Of a DNA stretch of 64,000 nt, positions 44,714-56,142 are shown piece after piece. The stretch comes from Thelonectria olida. Lineage: Eukaryota > Ascomycota > Sordariomycetes > Hypocreales > Nectriaceae. The notes beneath the pieces are model-generated. The model saw nothing but the letters and a program-made list of their open reading frames with translations, ran no database searches and was not told the DNA's origin. Numbering within the stretch: position 1 is the first letter of the stretch; the number at the start of each line of letters is the position of its first letter. The translations under genes were made by a program, and so were the position numbers. The DNA lies in the NCBI GenBank assembly GCA_020736575.1, contig JAGPYM010000004.1:930001-994000 (forward strand), read 5' to 3'.

Positions 44714-46244
44714 TTAAGCGAGTCCTAGGAAGAGTAGGACGGCGCTGACGCTCAGGGAGACGTAGACCAAACTGCCCTGAGTGAGGTTGGCGGCGTCGTC
44801 CTTGTCGGTCTCGCTGGCCTTGGCAGCTTCGGTGGCGGCCCCGGTAGACGCAGGCTTGCTCGTCGTGGTAGGCGTGCTCTTAATCTTGACCTTGTCGGAC
44901 GCATTCCACTCCCTCTCGCGAATAACCTCAATGTCCTTGCCCTGGAGTGGCACGGGAGCATCGTCGACCAACAGTCCCTGGATGACTTCGAGAGCGCACA
45001 TCTCCTGGCCGAGGCCGGGGTTGCCATCATAACCGCCGGTGTACCAGCGCATGCCGCACTTGGTGCCGGTCTTGCCGCCAGAGCAGGACTTGGCAGCAGC
45101 CTGGGCAGAGGGATGGAGGTAGCTGGTGATCTTTTCGCGGAGGGAGGGCACGAGCTGAGTGGTCAGGTACATGAAGCGGGCCAGGTAGCCTTTGAAGGTG
45201 GACATGTCGTAGTTGCATCGGTTGACCTTTTCGCAGGCGGCCTCGTACATGACATTTGTCGAGTTGTCAAAGGGGGAGAAGAACCACCCCGCGCCCTCAA
45301 AGAGCATCTCGGTACGGGTCTTCCATTCGTCCTTCTTGGTGTAGTTGGCCATGACGGCAGCGCCGTAGAGATAGATGCCGCTGGTGTAAGTAAAGGAGAA
45401 CTTGTTCACCTCTTGGCAATTGTCCCTTGAGTCGGCACCATCGTAGACGTGATAGGTGCTCTCATCGATGAAACCGACGTCGTAGGACCAGTCCCAGACC
45501 TTTTCTGCCCAGTCGAGATAGGTGTCGTTGCCAGTGGCGCGGGCCAAACGGGCGGCGAGCTGGAAGAAGCCACCGTTGCTAACGGAGTTCTTGTAGTTCA
45601 TGCCATTGGGGTTGCTAGGGTAAATCTGCCACAAAAGACCACCGTTGCAGTGGGTGGTGTTCCATCGGCCGACGAGCTCGTTGAAGACATTTTCACTGAT
45701 CTGAAGCCAAGAGGGGAGGTCCTTGTTGGGCTGGGGAAAGTTGCGTTCGGCGGCGGAGAGGACGGCGGAGCCCCAGAAGAACAAATCATCGTTTCCTTCC
45801 TCATCTGCGTGCTCGGGGGGCATGTAGTCGTTGTTCTTGCCGAGGTTAGTCGGGCCCAAGAGGGCGTCGATGACGACGTCGTTGTAAGTCGCGTCACCGG
45901 TGTAGTGATAGTAGTCGAGCATGGCACCCCAGAGAGCGCCAGCCACCCACCAGTAGTAAGGATCTTGCAGGTCACCAAGATCCTACAGAAGTCAGCAGTG
46001 TAACCTCGTGTGAAGGTGGATATCGGTCATACCTTGGGGTAGTCGGAATAGTTGCCCTTGTAGTACGACATGGCGTCGAATGCCAGGGTTCCGGCTACCA
46101 ACTTGATGGACTCTGGATAGGTGTTAGTTGTGGCCATGGGTTAAGCTGAATGGAATACTCACTCGAATCAGTAATGTCCAGCTCTGGGGGCAGCGTGAAA
46201 GCAGCCACGACAGAGGCGGTGCTAAGTAGGGATAGCAACTTCAT
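44714..46244 (-). CDS. dfg5: GPI-anchored mannan endo-1,6-alpha-mannosidase, Dfg5/Dcw1 (GH76)
   Basis: Cell-wall enzyme that is thought to process GPI-anchor glycans so that wall proteins are cross-linked to glucan. Exons 46244-46163, 46112-46033 and 45982-44714 give 476 residues. The first exon is a signal peptide (MKLLSLLSTASVVAAFTLPP). GH76 hallmarks: DPYYWWVAGALWGAMLDYYH after the last intron, GNDDLFFWGSAVLSAAE with an Asp-Asp pair likely to be catalytic, GGLLWQIYP, NGGFFQLAARLARATGN, and GMRWYTGGYDG. The C terminus is Thr/Ala-rich and ends in a hydrophobic tail (LVYVSLSVSAVLLFLGLA), a GPI-attachment signal. The three splice boundaries preserve frame and have normal sites. Confidence 0.94.
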
Positions 46245-49200
46245 CTTGATATCGTTGGGAGTTGTAGGAATTTGTTGGAGTGCCTCAGCTGTCGCTCAGC
46301 GACGTTTCGATGGCTTCAACTCGGTGACACGAGTGGTGATGCTCGAGGTACAACGAGTGCAGGTATCCAAAGTAATCACCCGAGTGAATTGGCGTCAGAG
46401 GACAAGTCGATGATGGATGAGTGTAGGTAGCCACCGGACGGGAACTTGATAATTCACCACGACACGGAGCCAAAAGAAAGTCGGGACGAAAGCGAGAGGA
46501 TATACGAAGTATAAAAGAACGATCGGGGAAGCGAGCAAAGGAACGGGCCCGTCTGTCAGCCGCCAAGGGTCCGGGGGTTGTCGAATGGTCCCGCCTAAAA
46601 AGATAACGAAGGTCTGGAGGAATACGAGGTGGAAATAAGCTGAGAGGAGAAAAGCTTGACCTTTCTCTTGGCCGAGCTTTGGGGCTAGAACGAAAGAAAG
46701 CAAAAAAAAGAGAGTGAGAGTCAAAGAGCAGGGAGGAGACGCATTGCGCAGGCCGGCGTGGGCTATTAATATCGAGGACCTCTAACTTGTCTCTCTGGAG
46801 ACTGGAGAAGACGGAGGGAGGATGTGGAGGATCGTCGGCGTGGGAGGAGGCGGATGGAGGAATCGAGGATGAAGAGAGAGGGCGTGTCTGGATGAAACAA
46901 CCCCAGACCTCAGGCACAGGGCACTCAGGCGCACAAGTTAACGTTGCAAAGAAAAAGAGGCGTAATAAGACCAGGAACAGCCGTCCCTCTTTCCTTCCTC
47001 TTCAAAGCACGAAGACTCCCCGCATTGAAGTGGGTGTACGAATATTTCTATGCTCAGCAGCGACTGGACAAGAATGCTTCGCACACAAACACAGCCGCTT
47101 GATCACTGATGCCTCCTCCTTGTCAACAACCCGACCCCTGACAATCCCTTGCTTGGGAGCTGGGACCATTCCTCCCTGAGCAAAAGAGCCGCTGCGAGCT
47201 GCGGTCCAACCAATTGCTCTGAAACCTTGGTTCCTCAGAGATGTTTCGTCTAAGCCGCGCGCCAGAAAACGCCAGCGACAACCAAAACCTACATAAACAA
47301 ACAGCAGATCGCCGTGATCATCAGGCCCTCCCGTCGCTTGCAGTCAGTTCATGTCGACCATTTACGAGAAAAAGGCGATTTGCGCCTCGTAATGCAGCAA
47401 GCGACCTACGAGACGAACCACGACCGTTCAAGCTTAGACGCCTCTTGCTCTTGTCAGCCTGAGCCGTCTAGGAAACGCCCGATCCAGGGGTATGGCGGCG
47501 GCCGACTCCACTAGCACCCAATGTCTTGTCTTAGGGCTGGGCGTTTTTTCTTTCGACGGGCAACACGGCCGAGACAGCTGAGAAGCCATCCCAGAACGCG
47601 CGCTGTTGAGATCGTCCGTCCGTAGTGGGAGAGGATGCAAAGAGCCAGAGCAGTCTCCCCAGCGTGGAACCATAGAAGGGATGAAACGTGAAACCTGCCG
47701 CAGGTTGGTTGATCATTCTGAGGGGTGTGTGTATGTCACTGCATCATGCAAACACATGCCAATCCTTCCCGTCTGGGCTTGATTATTTCCCTCCTTGGAC
47801 GGTCCCTGTTTATCTCACTGCCTGTTCAGCTTCTTTGGGAGGTGTCATCCATCACTCTTGAACTCAATTCACCACGAGTGACAGAGTGTGTGCTTGACAG
47901 GACCCTCTGCAGTCGTACCAGCTGAGTCAGACACGTGGAATGGGATGAGCTAAGGCGAGTCCTCTCCCTGATGAATCATGATCAAGCAAGGGACACGGAC
48001 AAAACGGAGCATTGAGTTCGAGACCATGTTGGCCGGCGCCGACGCCTCACAGTCCCGTCCGTTGCTCCGTTTCACAGAGCAGTGACATGCAAAGTTCCTG
48101 CAGGGATTCAAGGATCTTCGGTGCTGACCCGACGAGGCTTTGTGCTAACGCCTGTAGGGAGGAGACGCCAAGCTGTCAGCTCAGCAATGAATTTCTGATG
48201 AAGGAGAAATAACAGACTCAGTCAAGCCAAACAAGGAAAAAAACTAAACAACAAGATGGAGGTGACACCAATGACGACTGAGACCAGACAACACATGCAT
48301 TCTCTTCACTGCGGGAATTTGAGGAAACCCAGCCCGCGTCTCAAGAGCAAGACTGGCTTGTCTGGGGCATCCCCTCGACGTCTTCGACCATTCAGCCTCA
48401 ACAGCACAATTTTCAAGTTAGTGCTCTTCTAGTAGGCCAAGTGCATACTTAGTGCATACATATACGAATCGACCTTCCAGAACAACGATTGTATCCGAGA
48501 GTTACGCTCAAAAGCGTCGCAGACACTACTTTGTGTAATGCAAAAACCACCTGTTCTGCCTTCCAATGCGCCCTCACTCTCCCGACATTAGTCCATGCAT
48601 GATGCAGGTCTTGTTCTTTGACCGCCTAGCTGCTGCGCCTTCGCCTGGGCACATGTTCTTGACACCCTGCAGCTGACATCTCAACTGGGATTGGGTTCTT
48701 CTACATTCGCCGAACATGCATGATTAGCCCAAAGACCCATCTCCCTTGATGTTCCGACTGCGTGAGTTGTTTGCTCCTTCATGATAGAGTGGTGGATAGC
48801 GAACCCGGAATGTGCGATATCGTCGCCGAGCTTGACCTTCACTTGGCTTTCTTGGCTGCATCTGAGAGCCATGACCGGATTCCTGATGCACAACGGACTT
48901 GCATCTTGTGGTCTTGGAGACCTATCGGCGTATAATTTTTGAACGCCCAACGCCTGTCGTGGATGTATTTAGATTCGGCCGTGACTCTCACAATTGCCAC
49001 TCGGGAGCTTTCCGTCTATCCGTTTCGAAACTGTCTCTTCTTCCTCTGTTGCCCGTCGAAGGTATGAATTGCGTGTCCTGGAACATCATTCCCATGCCCG
49101 TGCCAACGAATACGACAAATTGCCACCCACATGTCTTCGTTCTCATCCGAAACAATAATAGACTTAATAAGTCAATACCGGAAAACAAATCAAGAATGCA

Positions 49201-50025
49201 TCCTGAGGCCGACAACGTCGCTCCTAGAATAGGATGACCAAGGATTAACGAGATTGCCTGGTAAAAAATGCAACCGGGTGAATGTAGTTGATGTCATATT
49301 TGTTCTCCAAGATTCGGACTCTTGATGATTCGACTGAAGAAAGATCCTCCAAGACGAAGTTGGACGGAATTGACGCGAGTCGGTATAGTACCTTGTCAGA
49401 GTCCTCCGATCTCATCACCTACTGATGGAATAGAAGGTAGAAATGTCGCAACATGACTGAGAGACCGTAGCTGATTTGACAGTGCTGGATGGGGCTTCGG
49501 CATGGCTGTACATTGATCTGGTACGCCGTCGAATCAATCCTCCCAGTCATGAGACCCGGGCGAATTTGAGCCGCCTCATGTAAGAAACCGGGTAACATTT
49601 GGTAACCATGGAACCGTTTCTGGCTGGGATTCACGAAGCACTGCCATGAGTGTCCAAATGATGGTTGTCGTGTTGCGTTGATTTTCGGGATGCTATCGAG
49701 ATATCGAGACGAAGTCTGCTATTATTCCGGCGGTAGAGCAACCTCTAGCCGAGAATTGATTTTGAATGCTGGTTCTTAGCAGTCTTGACGTCGATTGGGT
49801 ATGGAGGTACATCTCCAGCTGTCGTTCTGATGTGACCAACATACTATAGTCGACACCTTTCGTGGGTGTACATGCCCATCCACAAGCATCCCCGAGAAAT
49901 TGGTTGGCGCTCTTGAGTTCCCCGACTCGATGACCCAACCCTCATGGTATGGCATCGGTCCGAAAAGGCCGGCTTGTATCCATACCTCTTGTTTATTTGT
50001 TTTGTATGTCGTCTGAGTCGACATA
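46245..50025. other. Gene-poor interval (3.8 kb)
   Basis: No gene recognised between the dfg5 promoter and the 3' end of the secreted-protein gene at 50026. The 210-codon minus-strand frame at 46285-46917 is Ser/Pro/Arg/Phe-rich, lies directly upstream of dfg5 and looks like a CT-rich leader. Short frames near 49700-50020 have no features worth calling. Confidence 0.45.
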
Positions 50026-50810
50026 TCAGAATAGGAGTCCGACCAAGATGAAACCCCCCAAACCCCCAGCGAGATATATCCTTCTGTCGATATGAACTGT
50101 TGTACTGGAACTCTCGCTATCGGTCGCTAGGGGAGTATTAGCCTGTTCTGGACCCGTTGTAGGCGTCGTTCCGGCTACAGCAGTGACATCCCACTCGTGA
50201 GCTGTCTCCTTGGGAACTTCTGCCATTGTCAGGATGCCCCATTCCACGTCAGTTCCCGAATAGGTCGACGTCCATGACACTTCGGTAGGGCCTGTGTGGG
50301 GGCCATTCGTATATCCATCCTTATAACTCGAGTATCCCGAACATGTTGCGACAGTGGTACCTTTCAGGGTGCATTGGAGATTGGCGATACTTGATGGGCG
50401 TTAGTCTCTGGAGGAGCGACGCTGCAACTGCAACGTACTAGGTAGATGTGTATGTTCCGTGAAATTGAATTGTGTCGGGGCCTTCGATGACGACAAAAGG
50501 GAATTCGAGAGAGATGTCGCATTCAGGGGGGTTGTCGTTTGGGCAGAAGATGGTGTAAGCGGTCTGATGTTCTTCAGGGTTCTAACGTGGAGATGAAGAT
50601 TAGCGTTATTCCGATGCTGCATGCAGCTGCAAGTCATCTGAGGATCTCTACACTTGCGATGATGCTACCGCGCATCAGAGACCACGACTCTTTGTCATAG
50701 TATGGAAGGTAGATCGGCGCAGTGGTCACAGCTTCCTCATGACCGACCGACCCAACCGTGTAAACAGCTAGCAAGGCCAGTAAAGGCGACGAGAGGCAAA
50801 AGTTGAACAT
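50026..50810 (-). CDS. Secreted, probably GPI-anchored four-cysteine protein (paralogue 1)
   Basis: Function unknown. Exons 50810-50652, 50582-50440 and 50389-50026 give 221 residues. The first intron uses GTAGAG/TTAG and the second GTACGT/CAAG after a CTAAC branch sequence. A signal peptide (MFNFCLSSPLLALLAVYTVG) is followed by APIYLPYYDKESW and four cysteines in two pairs, FCPNDNPPEC and LQCTLKGTTVATC, with EGPDTIQFHG between. The C terminus has a Thr/Ser-rich linker and a hydrophobic tail (RRIYLAGGLGGFILVGLLF), fitting a GPI signal. It shares this layout with the protein at 53057. I know similar small secreted proteins in many Pezizomycotina but no assigned activity. Confidence 0.78.
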
Positions 50811-53056
50811 GAATGATGCACCCGGGCAGGAAGCACAGGGATGATAGGTCGGGAAGTGGGCGGCACGGAGCTGCAGCTTAGCCAACACAGGTGAACGGAG
50901 CGGCACGATTTTCTGCGTCGACAGGAGGGACTATCGCAATAGGAGTGGAGATGGGAGCATAGGAGAGTATCGACAACAAAAGATGAGCGATATCATGGCC
51001 TTTAGGTGGTGTGTTGTGTGGACGAGATAGACGACGTCCTTCGCAAAGGAGAGGAGATGGCGAGACTGAGAGGACGGATCTACGGCTCTCTTGTGACTCC
51101 GGCGTCGATTTGGTCAGTGAAACGAGACGCAGGAAGACGATAAAGAGCAAGTCCGGGATTGGGGTGCCGTGCGTTGCAGTTTAACCCAATGCCAAGGGCT
51201 GGGCAATTTTTCTCGTGACAGAGCAACCGTCCCGCCGACAAGACGGGAGAGGAGACGAGAGTGCCATTTTAGACGCGGGCGAAAATGTCGATGGCGTCGA
51301 GTAAGAGGGCGAGACGAAGGGTGCCAAGCCAGAACCATGCATCTTAAAGGACTGGATGCCAAGACTGAGCAATTAACTAGAATGGCGCCAGTTTGCTGGT
51401 GATTTGGAGATGGGTGGTCATCTCGGAGACGGCGATGGCGATGGGAGGGCATTAATTAAGGTACGTAGGTACGTAGGCAGAATGGACCACGTGAGCTGAG
51501 TCAGTAGGAATAAAGAAAGACGGGAAGGAACCATGAAAATTCTGTGGGAAGGAGCTCTTCTCACCACGTCGACCACTTTTGCTCACGATGCCCTCACATC
51601 AAGCCCTCACATGTAATTCCACATCACCTGAATAAGTAATTAAACGTCGAGGTTCTTGGCAGTCGGGTGTTAAAGGGCCGATCAATGGATGATTCAACAG
51701 CCCCGCCATTCATACCTACCGTCGTAATAAAGCTGTTCGGCGAAGGATTCTTGAATCCGCCATGTTGGTTCGTCGGCTGAATTGGTTTTATGCCATGGGC
51801 AAGATGTGGCACGCACGCACACGGTGAAATCGATTGCTTGCCTTGTTCTCGAGTACGAATAGCCAAACTTGATTGGGTTCGTAACTACGAAGACTGCGTG
51901 CTCTCGTCCTCTCGTCCTCTGGTATTCGTAGAGGACACTCACTGCCTCCCCAAACAGGAGAAGGCGTCTGACTCTTCAGCATCCAATCTCATCTCTCGTA
52001 CGACGCCCACGGCCGTCTCTACCTATTTACGGGTTCAACTAATTACACCTGCATGAGCATTGGAGCAACTGGTCCGTGAGTTTCTTCCAATGCAACCAAG
52101 CACCAGAACCTTTGGGCGAGTCGTGAGTGGCTTGAAATACGCTTCTGCCAGGCTTCCCCCCTGTCCGAGTCTCACGTCTTCACAAGCGACACTCGACCTG
52201 ACGCTGGCAGCGACAAGCCCAGACAGACTAGTTACGGAGTATTTCAAGATAGCTTCTTTGCTCGTTCAGCCACCCCCGCCACCATCGCTCTTGATTCTCG
52301 ATGGTAGCGGCTGGATATGTCAGACTACCTCAAGCCTCTCCCGCGTCGTGCATACGCCCAACTCCCGTCACCCTCGTCGATGTATCTTCCCCAGTTTGCG
52401 ATTCTCAACATCCCAACTGCTTTCCCATAATTATAAGGCTGTCTTCCCCCCTCTCTCGCCTTCTCAGGGATTTAAATTTCCTCTGCCGTTTCAACCGGAG
52501 CCCACTCAACCACCGCGTCTCTCCAGCGCTAATCGACTTTAGCCCACCTGGCCACTCCAAAATTGCTCCATCATGGCCCTTTCCCCCCCTGATGCTGCCG
52601 CTTTGCCTCGCCCAATCGGCCGGTTCAGTCGCCAGATCTCGCGCCTGTGCCTGTGCCTGTGCCTGTGACCACTCGCCATTCGCCCCCCCCCCCCCCCCCC
52701 CCCCCCCAGAGCAATGTCACAGGCCCCCTGATTGATTCCCTCGTTATACCCGAAAGAAGAAGCGGCCGACTCGATGCACTTGTCCGTCTTTTGCCGGGGA
52801 AGAATCCCGCAATACCACCGTCATTATAGAGTAGCCTCATTCGTAGTCTCGTAGGTACGACGTCGGTAGGCAGGCAAATCTGGAAACCATTCAAAAGGAG
52901 TGCCCAGCCTTATACGACGTCTCTCGTCTCCTCTTTCGTCCTCGTCCACCACTCGTGTCAGTCACTCTTTTGCAACTTCGACAGCCAGTGCCCCTCGCCG
53001 ACCTCAATACACTCTTTCTAAACAAACAACCACGCTCTTTTTAAAAAAAAACCACA
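50811..53056. promoter_or_regulatory. Divergent upstream region of the two secreted-protein paralogues
   Basis: About 2.2 kb between two start codons pointing away from each other. No gene was recognised. It holds a 25-nt poly-C run (52683-52707), a short GTACGTAG repeat near 51461-51477, and a CT-rich stretch with A-rich leader just before 53057. Confidence 0.5.
52683..52707 (+). repeat. Poly-C tract (25 nt)
   Basis: A run of 25 C, rare in fungal DNA. Its exact length may be unreliable because homopolymers are prone to sequencing and assembly error. Confidence 0.85.
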
Positions 53057-53859
53057 ATGGCCCGATCTCTCGCCCTCCTTCTCGCCGGCGCCGCTGCCGT
53101 TGCTGCCCAGACCACCACTGTCAGCGTCTTCCTGCCCATGTTCGACGAGCAGGCCGTCCACGCCTCTGTTGTTGCCGCCGACTCGGACAAGACGACCTAC
53201 TTCATCAACTGCCCTTCCAGCGTCGACTCGAGTGAGTGCGGTGTGGCCTACGGAGGCCAGACCATCGTCTACGGCCCCAAGACCTTTGCCCTAAGCTACG
53301 ATTATGACGGTGGTGATGAGGGTAAATAGTAAGCAACTCCCCCAGCTTTCTCTAACCCATATTGGACGAAACTAATCTTGGGTATAGCAAGGAGGATATT
53401 GGTTGCAAGCTCGATCCCACAAAGGACTACGCCAGCTGCTCCGTGTCGGTCTCGCAGAACTACGACGGCACGACTACCTCGTCTAGCACCGCCATCGCCA
53501 CCACTGGTTACCTCGACCTGCTGATCCCCGTGACCGTCACCGCGGGCGCCAACAAGCTCAAGGGCGGCAGTGACGACAGCGAGGACACGGCCACCACCCT
53601 GTCCACCAAGGCCGCTCCCGCCAGCACCACCGGCTCGGCCGACGCCACCGCTACCGAGTCTGGATCCTCCGAGTCGTCTGCTTCATCTTCCGACTCGACC
53701 TCTGCTGCCGAGTCTGGCTCTTCTGCTTCTGGCTCTTCTGCTGCCGAGGCCACGTCCACTCCTACTGCCTCTGACAATGCTGCCGGTGCCATGGTCACCC
53801 AGAACGCCGTCCTGGTTGGCGCTGCCGCCCTTGTCGGTGGTGCTGCCATGTTCCTGTAA
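53057..53859 (+). CDS. Secreted, probably GPI-anchored four-cysteine protein (paralogue 2)
   Basis: Function unknown. Exons 53057-53328 and 53388-53859 (59-nt intron, GTAAGC...TATAG) give 247 residues; read without splicing the frame ends at GK. Signal peptide MARSLALLLAGAAAVAAQ. Then TTTVSVFLPMFDEQ, the cysteine pair NCPSSVDSSEC, IVYGPKTFALSYDYDG, and the second pair GCKLDPTKDYASC. Next is a Ser/Thr/Ala-rich stalk (ESGSSESSASSSDSTSAAES) and a hydrophobic end (AVLVGAAALVGGAAMFL), a typical GPI-anchor signal. Order and spacing of the cysteines and the GP motif match the protein at 50026, so they are probably paralogues. Strong GC3 bias and an A-rich leader directly before ATG suggest good expression (inference). 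Confidence 0.85.
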
Positions 53860-54483
53860 ACCCAGAATGAGAGATGGTGATTTGGGATATACCCGGAGGA
53901 TATTGTATAATAACGACGCGACTGCGTCTAATAGATGATTCCGGACTACGGTTAATGTATATGTCTAATGTGATGCGTGGAATGTCACCATACGACCTGG
54001 GATGCCAAAGAAATTCATTGATTCACTGACCTATTCTTGAGTATAAAATGTGCCAACAGCCCGACCATTTGTGCCATCTCCATCTGTATATGTACACTTG
54101 TTCCTCTCAAAGACTGAGCCACGCCCTCGCCGTCCGGGAATGAAGGATAATTTGGCGCAGTCAATCCTGGGAGGGATTGTGGTGAGCATGGTATACTCCA
54201 TTCTTCTTGTACACGCGCGGCCTCGTCGTAAAGAGCGTCCTCTGTTGCCTATTTACTCTTCGAGGCAATATCAGTATCCCATATAGTATCGTCAATTTAA
54301 ATTCTCAGCAGTTCTAATGATCAACCTTCACACTCGTTGGAAGCCTATTCCAGATTGGGTTCCACGGGACCGCAATGATTAGAAAGAAACACCTTAAACG
54401 CCCAACTCGCTCCTCAGGGTCAATCTCGTATCCTCGATACATCGAAGTGAACCTGTCTACCGGGCAAAGAGCATAGTTTTCGC
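53860..54483. other. Intergenic between converging genes
   Basis: 3' regions of the secreted-protein gene and the MscL gene. No gene or element recognised. Confidence 0.5.
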
Positions 54484-55194
54484 TCATGACCGATCCTCTC
54501 TCCCATCGAGCCAACTCGTGCAGTGGATGCATCGGGCAGCCTGCTCTATGTTAGCGAGAATCTCGTGTCCATTCCATCAACCACTCACCTTCTCATTAAT
54601 CCTTTGCCTACAGTACTTGCACTTTATGGTATGCTTGATGATGGGGTCATGCGACACCATGGTGTAAAAGCGTGCCAGCATGTACAGGCAGACTCCAAGC
54701 ATGAAGAATTGGATTGTTTGGTTGATGAATATTCTGTCAATGTCAGGGTCTGACAACCTTTCACAAGCTTGTTAATGCTCACCCATAGGACAATACCACA
54801 GCACCGTCGTCTTGGGCTTGGTGGAGAGTATTGTACCCGGTCGATTTATTGAAGTTAGGACCTGGTTGCAGCACTGCGAACTTCTCTTCAATGTTCTTGT
54901 TGAGGGGCAGAATGATGGATATCGGCGGCATCAACAAGTCGCTAACAAATGACTTGGTTAAGTCGGTAAAGGCAGCCGCGAGACTGGCAAAGGTTAGAGT
55001 CGGAATGTCAAGTGACGAGGGTATTGGTACATCAAACCAAAGGCAATCTGGAGAATATTCCCCTGGAATGCAAAGTCGATGAAGCCATCCCAGAAGCGTT
55101 TCGCCTTCCGTTGGCCCCTGCCGAGTAAGGAATCCGTCTCGTTGGAGCCGCTCTCTTCATCGCGTGGGCTAGGCATGGTGTGGTTGGATGGCAT
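54484..55194 (-). CDS. mscL: MscL-family large-conductance mechanosensitive channel with C-terminal CxxC pair
   Basis: Predicted tension-gated membrane channel. Four short exons: 55194-55031, 54983-54783, 54733-54589 and 54540-54484, 188 residues (182 if the Met at 55176 is used). The N terminus is polar (DEESGSNETDSLLGRG). The MscL core begins AKRFWDGFIDFAFQGNILQI; TM1 runs through AFGLILAAAFTDLTKSF to SDLLMPPISIILPL, with the family's DLLMPP motif. A periplasm-like loop (about 75-112) leads to TM2 (GIFINQTIQFFMLGVCLYML). The tail has CKYC and RCIHC, two CxxC pairs split by the last intron, a possible zinc ribbon. Introns are 43-50 nt with GT/AG ends. Cellular location cannot be told from sequence. 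Confidence 0.9.
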
Positions 55195-56043
55195 CTGGGG
55201 TCTGATGGCAAGCCGAGAGAGGAGAGGAGGGCGAGAGAGATTTGTGTCGTGTGGTGCGAGATGTTGGAGGTTGGATGATCTGGTCTGGGAGACTGCGGGA
55301 GCAAGCAAGATGCCTGCCTTGTATTCGTATCTCTATCACGGTAGGCGCATTTGGCGACAGGACCCTACCTAGCATTGCCTGATTTGGATGCTATGACGCA
55401 ATGGGCGTCGCCTGCAGGATTAGGAGACGATAAAAGGATGCAATGCAGAACAGACAATTCCACGATAATTCAGTAAAACGATGAAAAGACCTCAAATTCC
55501 TGGCACCCGTTGATTCACTGGAATTAACCTATGTTTCCCCAACTAACATGTTACATTTCAAAGTTGAATCATCCGAAACTGAGACTGCGGGTGGAGGTTT
55601 TCACTTGCTCGTGTCGTCTTGTGCTTCGTTCGCCGAATGTCTTGGAGGCAGAGCCTGAGGTTAATCGACCAGTCGGCGATATTATTCATGCTAACGGTGC
55701 TAATATTGCCGTCTCCTAGGAAAACAACCTGTATCATGGAGGCTGTGGTGGTGGTCAGGCCATGAGAGAGGACTGTTAGATGATCTTGTCAGAAATGCAA
55801 CATGCAGACTCCAACCCCCTGCAGACAAACCACTGCTGTGCTACGACCAGGCTTAGACTATTTGCTTAGTTATCCTATTCGATCTTACTTATTATTTATC
55901 ATGCATGCTGCCCCTATTTAGAGTGCCGTTGCCAAAACGTGCCGACCATCACCTCCCGCTCACGTCGGCAAATCAACCAGCGACTCAACAACACTACAAA
56001 AACGACAAAAATGGCAAAAAGAAACTGGATGGCATGGGGCAAC
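55195..56043. other. Intergenic between the MscL gene and tRNA-Ile
   Basis: Promoter side of the MscL gene. No further gene was seen. Confidence 0.45.
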
Positions 56044-56142
56044 TGCTCCCGGCAGGGCTTGAACCTGCGACCTTCGCATCACCAATGCAGCGCCTCAAGG
56101 CGAGTATTAGTACGAAGCTCTAACCAACTGAGCTACGGAAGC
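56044..56142 (-). tRNA. tRNA-Ile(AAT) with 25-nt intron
   Basis: On the minus strand: acceptor GCTTCCG/CGGGAGC, discriminator A; D arm GCTCAGTTGGTTAGAGC; anticodon stem TCGTA/TGCGA with loop CTAATA-A, anticodon AAT, and an intron of 25 nt (56104-56080) at the standard position one base 3' of the anticodon; T arm GCAGGTTCAAGCCCTGC. Mature length 74 nt. Confidence 0.92.

Noticed and set aside
46285..46917. 210-codon minus-strand frame upstream of dfg5
   Set aside because: Ser/Pro/Arg/Phe-rich translation of a CT-rich leader, with no domain or start context.
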